A DNA stretch of 16,663 bases from an uncultured Chitinophagales bacterium (GTDB lineage: Bacteria; Bacteroidota; Bacteroidia; Chitinophagales; Chitinophagaceae), in contig CAMPIQ010000076.1 of NCBI GenBank assembly GCA_946886475.1, positions 1-16,663 on the forward strand, read 5' to 3'. A program made the translations under genes and the position numbers. Positions 14,443 through 16,663 of this stretch are shown one piece after another. Positions within the stretch are counted from its first letter, which is position 1, and each line of letters opens with the position of its first letter. The notes under the pieces are model-generated. The model searched no databases. It was given only the letters and a program-made list of their open reading frames with translations, and had not been told where the DNA came from.

Positions 14443-16227
14443 ATGACCCATCCCCATAGACTATTTGATTGCCTTGAAGTTCAACTGAAAAAAGGTGGAA
14501 ACGATGCTACACTTGCTGCAAAGGAAGGCGGGCAATGGAGAAAATACAGCACTGCTGAAGTTAAGGATATCGTGAACCAGCTCAGTGCCGGATTACTGGC
14601 CAGTGGCCTTGGAGGCAATGATATGTCTGTTGAGGGCCGCGATAAGATCGCATTGATCTCAAAGAACCGTCCCGAATGGATGTTCCTCGACCTGGCAGTT
14701 CAACAGATAGGCGCCATACTTGTTCCATTATATCCAACCATTCATATCAATGATCTTGAATTTGTATTGAATGATGCACAGGTGAAAGCAGTTTTTGTGA
14801 ATGATGAAGAACTGTTTCATAAAGTTCAAAATGTGAGATCCAGGGTTCCCTCCATAAAAGAGGTTTATAGTTTTGAACATGTAAGCAGTACAGCACATTG
14901 GAAAGAACTTTTACCATTGGGTAAGCAGGAACATTTCCAACAGCTAACATCTATTGCAGCAAAGATCACGGAAGAAGATCTTTTCACTATCATCTATACC
15001 TCAGGAACAACAGGAACACCAAAAGGTGTTATGTTATCGCACCGGAACATACTTTCCAATGTAATGGCCAGCATGCCATGTTTCCCTCCCGGACAGCACC
15101 AGAAAGCACTGAGTTTTCTTCCGCTCAATCACATATTTGAGCGAATGGTGACGTATATCTACCTGTTCAGGAGTACATCTATTTATTATGCTGAAAGCCT
15201 GGAAACCATTGGCGACAACCTCAAAGAAGTTCAGCCCAATGTATTTACAACTGTGCCCAGGTTATTGGAAAAGGTCTATGATAAGATCATGGCTAAAGGA
15301 AGTGAACTTACAGGGGTAAAAAGAAAATTATTTTTCTGGGCACATGCGCTGGCGGAAAAATTTGAGATCAACAAAGACCTGAGCCTAGGATACAGGATGC
15401 AGCTTGCAATAGCCAACAAACTTATATTTAGCAAGTGGCGGGAAGCCCTCGGAAATAATATTCAGTGTATTGTTACAGGCGGTGCTGCCTGCCAGGTGCG
15501 ACTGATCAGGATCTTTACCGCAGCAAAGATCGTGATCATGGAAGGTTATGGATTAACTGAAACCTCTCCGGTAATTGCAGTAAACCGGTTTCAACCCGAA
15601 TCGGAACGAATGTTCGGTACTGTTGGTCCGTTGATCGATAATGTAGAAGTGAAGATTGCAGAAGATGGTGAAATACTTTGTAAAGGTCCCAACATTATGA
15701 TGGGTTATTACAAGCGCCCTGACCTTACCGCAGAAGCTATTCAGGGTGGCTGGTATTATACCGGTGACATTGGGAATATGATTGATAATAAATTCCTAAA
15801 GATCACCGACCGGAAAAAAGAATTGTTCAAAACAAGCGGAGGAAAGTATGTGGCACCCCTGCCAGTTGAGAATAAACTTAAAGAATCCACTTTTATTGAA
15901 CAGGTTATGCTTGTTGGTTCAGAAAAGAAGTTTGTAGGCGCATTGATCGTACCTGCATTTCCGTACCTGCGTGAATGGGCAGAAAAAAATAACATTGGAA
16001 ACATTTCCAATGAGGAACTCCTGATCCATCCAAAAGTGCTGGCTCTTTACCGGGATCTCATTGACAACTTCAATAAATATTTTAACCAGGTGGAACAGGT
16101 AAAAAAATTTGAATTACTGGCCAATGAATGGACAATCGATACTGGAGAGCTCACTCCAAAATTATCATTGAAAAGAAAAGTGGTAATGGAGAAATACAGG
16201 GATGCAGTGGAAAGGATATATACTTAG
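14443..16227 (+). CDS. Long-chain fatty-acid--CoA ligase (acyl-CoA synthetase, AMP-forming)
   Basis: Activates fatty acids to acyl-CoA through an acyl-AMP intermediate; feeds beta-oxidation or lipid synthesis; probably cytoplasmic and peripherally membrane associated. 594 residues, within the 560-650 range of long-chain ligases. Adenylate-forming motifs: phosphate-binding loop YTSGTTGTPKGV (185-196), FLPLNHIFER (225-234), GGAACQVRL (346-354), YGLTETSPV (369-377), the hinge/ATP motif GWYYTGDIG (436-444), DRKKELFKTSGGKYVAP (456-472), and the C-terminal GELTPKLSLKRK (568-579) that carries the catalytic lysine. The ELTPKLSLKRK ending and HxFER motif place it nearer the eukaryote-like LACS/FAA branch than E. 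coli FadD. A stand-alone gene, 157 bp after the TPR gene. The exact gene name is not assigned because several paralogues are common in Bacteroidota. Confidence 0.93.
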   Translation: MTHPHRLFDCLEVQLKKGGNDATLAAKEGGQWRKYSTAEVKDIVNQLSAGLLASGLGGNDMSVEGRDKIALISKNRPEWMFLDLAVQQIGAILVPLYPTIHINDLEFVLNDAQVKAVFVNDEELFHKVQNVRSRVPSIKEVYSFEHVSSTAHWKELLPLGKQEHFQQLTSIAAKITEEDLFTIIYTSGTTGTPKGVMLSHRNILSNVMASMPCFPPGQHQKALSFLPLNHIFERMVTYIYLFRSTSIYYAESLETIGDNLKEVQPNVFTTVPRLLEKVYDKIMAKGSELTGVKRKLFFWAHALAEKFEINKDLSLGYRMQLAIANKLIFSKWREALGNNIQCIVTGGAACQVRLIRIFTAAKIVIMEGYGLTETSPVIAVNRFQPESERMFGTVGPLIDNVEVKIAEDGEILCKGPNIMMGYYKRPDLTAEAIQGGWYYTGDIGNMIDNKFLKITDRKKELFKTSGGKYVAPLPVENKLKESTFIEQVMLVGSEKKFVGALIVPAFPYLREWAEKNNIGNISNEELLIHPKVLALYRDLIDNFNKYFNQVEQVKKFELLANEWTIDTGELTPKLSLKRKVVMEKYRDAVERIYT

Positions 16228-16243
16228 CCGATGAGTATTTTCA

Positions 16244-16298
16244 CAATTCCGGTGAGTATTGTTGAACATGTCGTTGAGACATGCTACTGCATGTCCAG
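16244..16298. repeat. 55-bp direct repeat, copy 1
   Basis: Matches 16609-16663 with two mismatches in 55 positions (T/C at 16271 and A/G at 16277). It contains the hairpin GACATGC-TACT-GCATGTC (16278-16295) and an alternative, mutually exclusive stem CATGTC-GTTGA-GACATG (16267-16283). Confidence 0.9.
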
Positions 16299-16317
16299 AA
16301 AAATATAAGATGACATT

Positions 16318-16341
16318 GTAGGGCCATGCTATTGCATGGTC
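16318..16341. repeat. REP-like hairpin with 5' GTAG
   Basis: GTAG (16318-16321) is followed directly by stem GGCCATGC, loop TATT and stem GCATGGTC (one G-T position in eight). A GTAG directly 5' of an imperfect hairpin is the hallmark of REP elements mobilised by RAYT (TnpA-REP) transposases. A degenerate direct copy of the whole unit lies at 16388-16443. Confidence 0.6.
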
Positions 16342-16494
16342 TTATTATTAATGGATGTATGCTGCTACTATCGAACCTATGTTGATTTGACATTGCAGGC
16401 ATCAAATCAGCCATGCTATTGCCGTCCTGTTATTATTGGATGTTTAAGATTCTATTAAAGCTCCATTGATTTTACAATTGCCTGAATACAACAT

Positions 16495-16518
16495 GGCCAT
16501 GCAATAACATGGCCCTAC
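16495..16518. repeat. REP-like hairpin, inverted orientation
   Basis: Read on the minus strand it is GTAG followed by GGCCATGT, TATT and GCATGGCC, nearly the same as the unit at 16318-16341 but in the opposite orientation, so the pair is arranged like a BIME. Seven stem pairs (GGCCATG/CATGGCC) are perfect. Confidence 0.6.
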
Positions 16519-16542
16519 ATTGATCCCCAATATTAAATGGCC

Positions 16543-16562
16543 TGTCTTGCATTAGCAAGACA
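16543..16562. repeat. Perfect hairpin with 4-base loop
   Basis: TGTCTTGC-ATTA-GCAAGACA is a perfect 8-bp stem with an ATTA loop. Its core sequence differs from the CATGC family, but size and loop length are the same. No T-run follows, so it is not an obvious terminator. Confidence 0.6.
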
Positions 16563-16608
16563 TTACGGTTAGCTCATAATGCATTTAAAATTGCAGATGA
16601 TTATTTCT

Positions 16609-16663
16609 CAATTCCGGTGAGTATTGTTGAACATGCCGTTGGGACATGCTACTGCATGTCCAG
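16609..16663. repeat. 55-bp direct repeat, copy 2, reaching the window edge
   Basis: Second copy of 16244-16298, 365 bp downstream. Its hairpin is extended to 8 bp (GGACATGC-TACT-GCATGTCC, 16642-16661). Because it ends exactly at the window edge, the true repeat may be longer. Confidence 0.9.

Larger units (their letters stand above)
16228..16663. repeat. Gene-free repeat region packed with REP-like hairpins
   Basis: No credible coding sequence lies in these 436 bases. They hold a 55-bp direct repeat at each end (16244-16298 and 16609-16663), two direct copies of a unit starting TGACATTG(T/C)AGG (16311-16358 and 16388-16443), an inverted relative of that unit (16495-16518) and a further hairpin (16543-16562). 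Most palindromes share a CATGC/GCATG core and a 4-base loop. The region continues beyond the window edge. Confidence 0.8.

Noticed and set aside
16543..16562. Rho-independent terminator of the acyl-CoA synthetase gene
   Set aside because: The stem is perfect, but it lies over 300 bp after the stop codon and no T-run follows on either strand.
16228..16663. CRISPR array
   Set aside because: Only two 55-bp copies 365 bp apart, with other palindromes between; no regular short spacers and no cas genes.

Overview
The window looks like a chromosomal segment of a Bacteroidota bacterium, most likely of the Chitinophagaceae or a close relative. The grounds are the gene set (a DUF1015 protein next to serC, a DUF502 protein, a TPR lipoprotein-like secreted protein, an RND pump with a lipoprotein adaptor), the absence of clear Shine-Dalgarno sequences, and several good matches to the Bacteroidota promoter element TAnnTTTG at 4 to 18 bases from start codons. 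This taxonomic placement is inference from content; no rRNA or tRNA gene is present.

Layout. The left half (1-8501) is read on the minus strand and the right half (8621-16227) on the plus strand, with a divergent promoter region at 8502-8620. On the minus strand, in transcription order, a TetR-family regulator (7887-8501), a TolC-like outer membrane protein (6505-7881), a lipoprotein periplasmic adaptor (5281-6483) and an RND inner-membrane transporter (1609-5163) form a complete tripartite efflux operon. A perfect 10+10 bp inverted repeat lies in the spacer of the predicted tetR promoter, as expected for autorepression. Further left, a separate minus-strand gene (1-1433, running off the window) encodes an M19-like metallo-dipeptidase.

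On the plus strand are a DUF502 membrane protein (8621-9220), a secreted S1/P1-nuclease or zinc-phospholipase C type enzyme (9407-10378), phosphoserine aminotransferase SerC (10553-11683), a DUF1015 protein (11879-13099), a secreted TPR protein (13287-14285) and a long-chain acyl-CoA synthetase (14443-16227). These are mostly housekeeping genes with sizeable gaps and apparently separate promoters.

The least ordinary content is non-coding. At least seven short arrays with an exact 7-bp period occur in the intergenic gaps (1444-1471, 1557-1605, 9221-9262, 10381-10429, 10512-10532, 13223-13250, and degenerate ones at 11832-11873 and 14382-14395). Each has a different unit sequence but the same period, and in three gaps they face each other in inverted orientation; two arrays end at the same 11-bp word GGGTCGTTTAC. 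The right end (16228-16663) holds no gene but is packed with REP-like hairpins carrying tetraloops, some with a 5' GTAG as in RAYT-mobilised REP elements, bracketed by a 55-bp direct repeat whose second copy is cut by the window edge. I see no defence island, CRISPR, prophage or insertion sequence.
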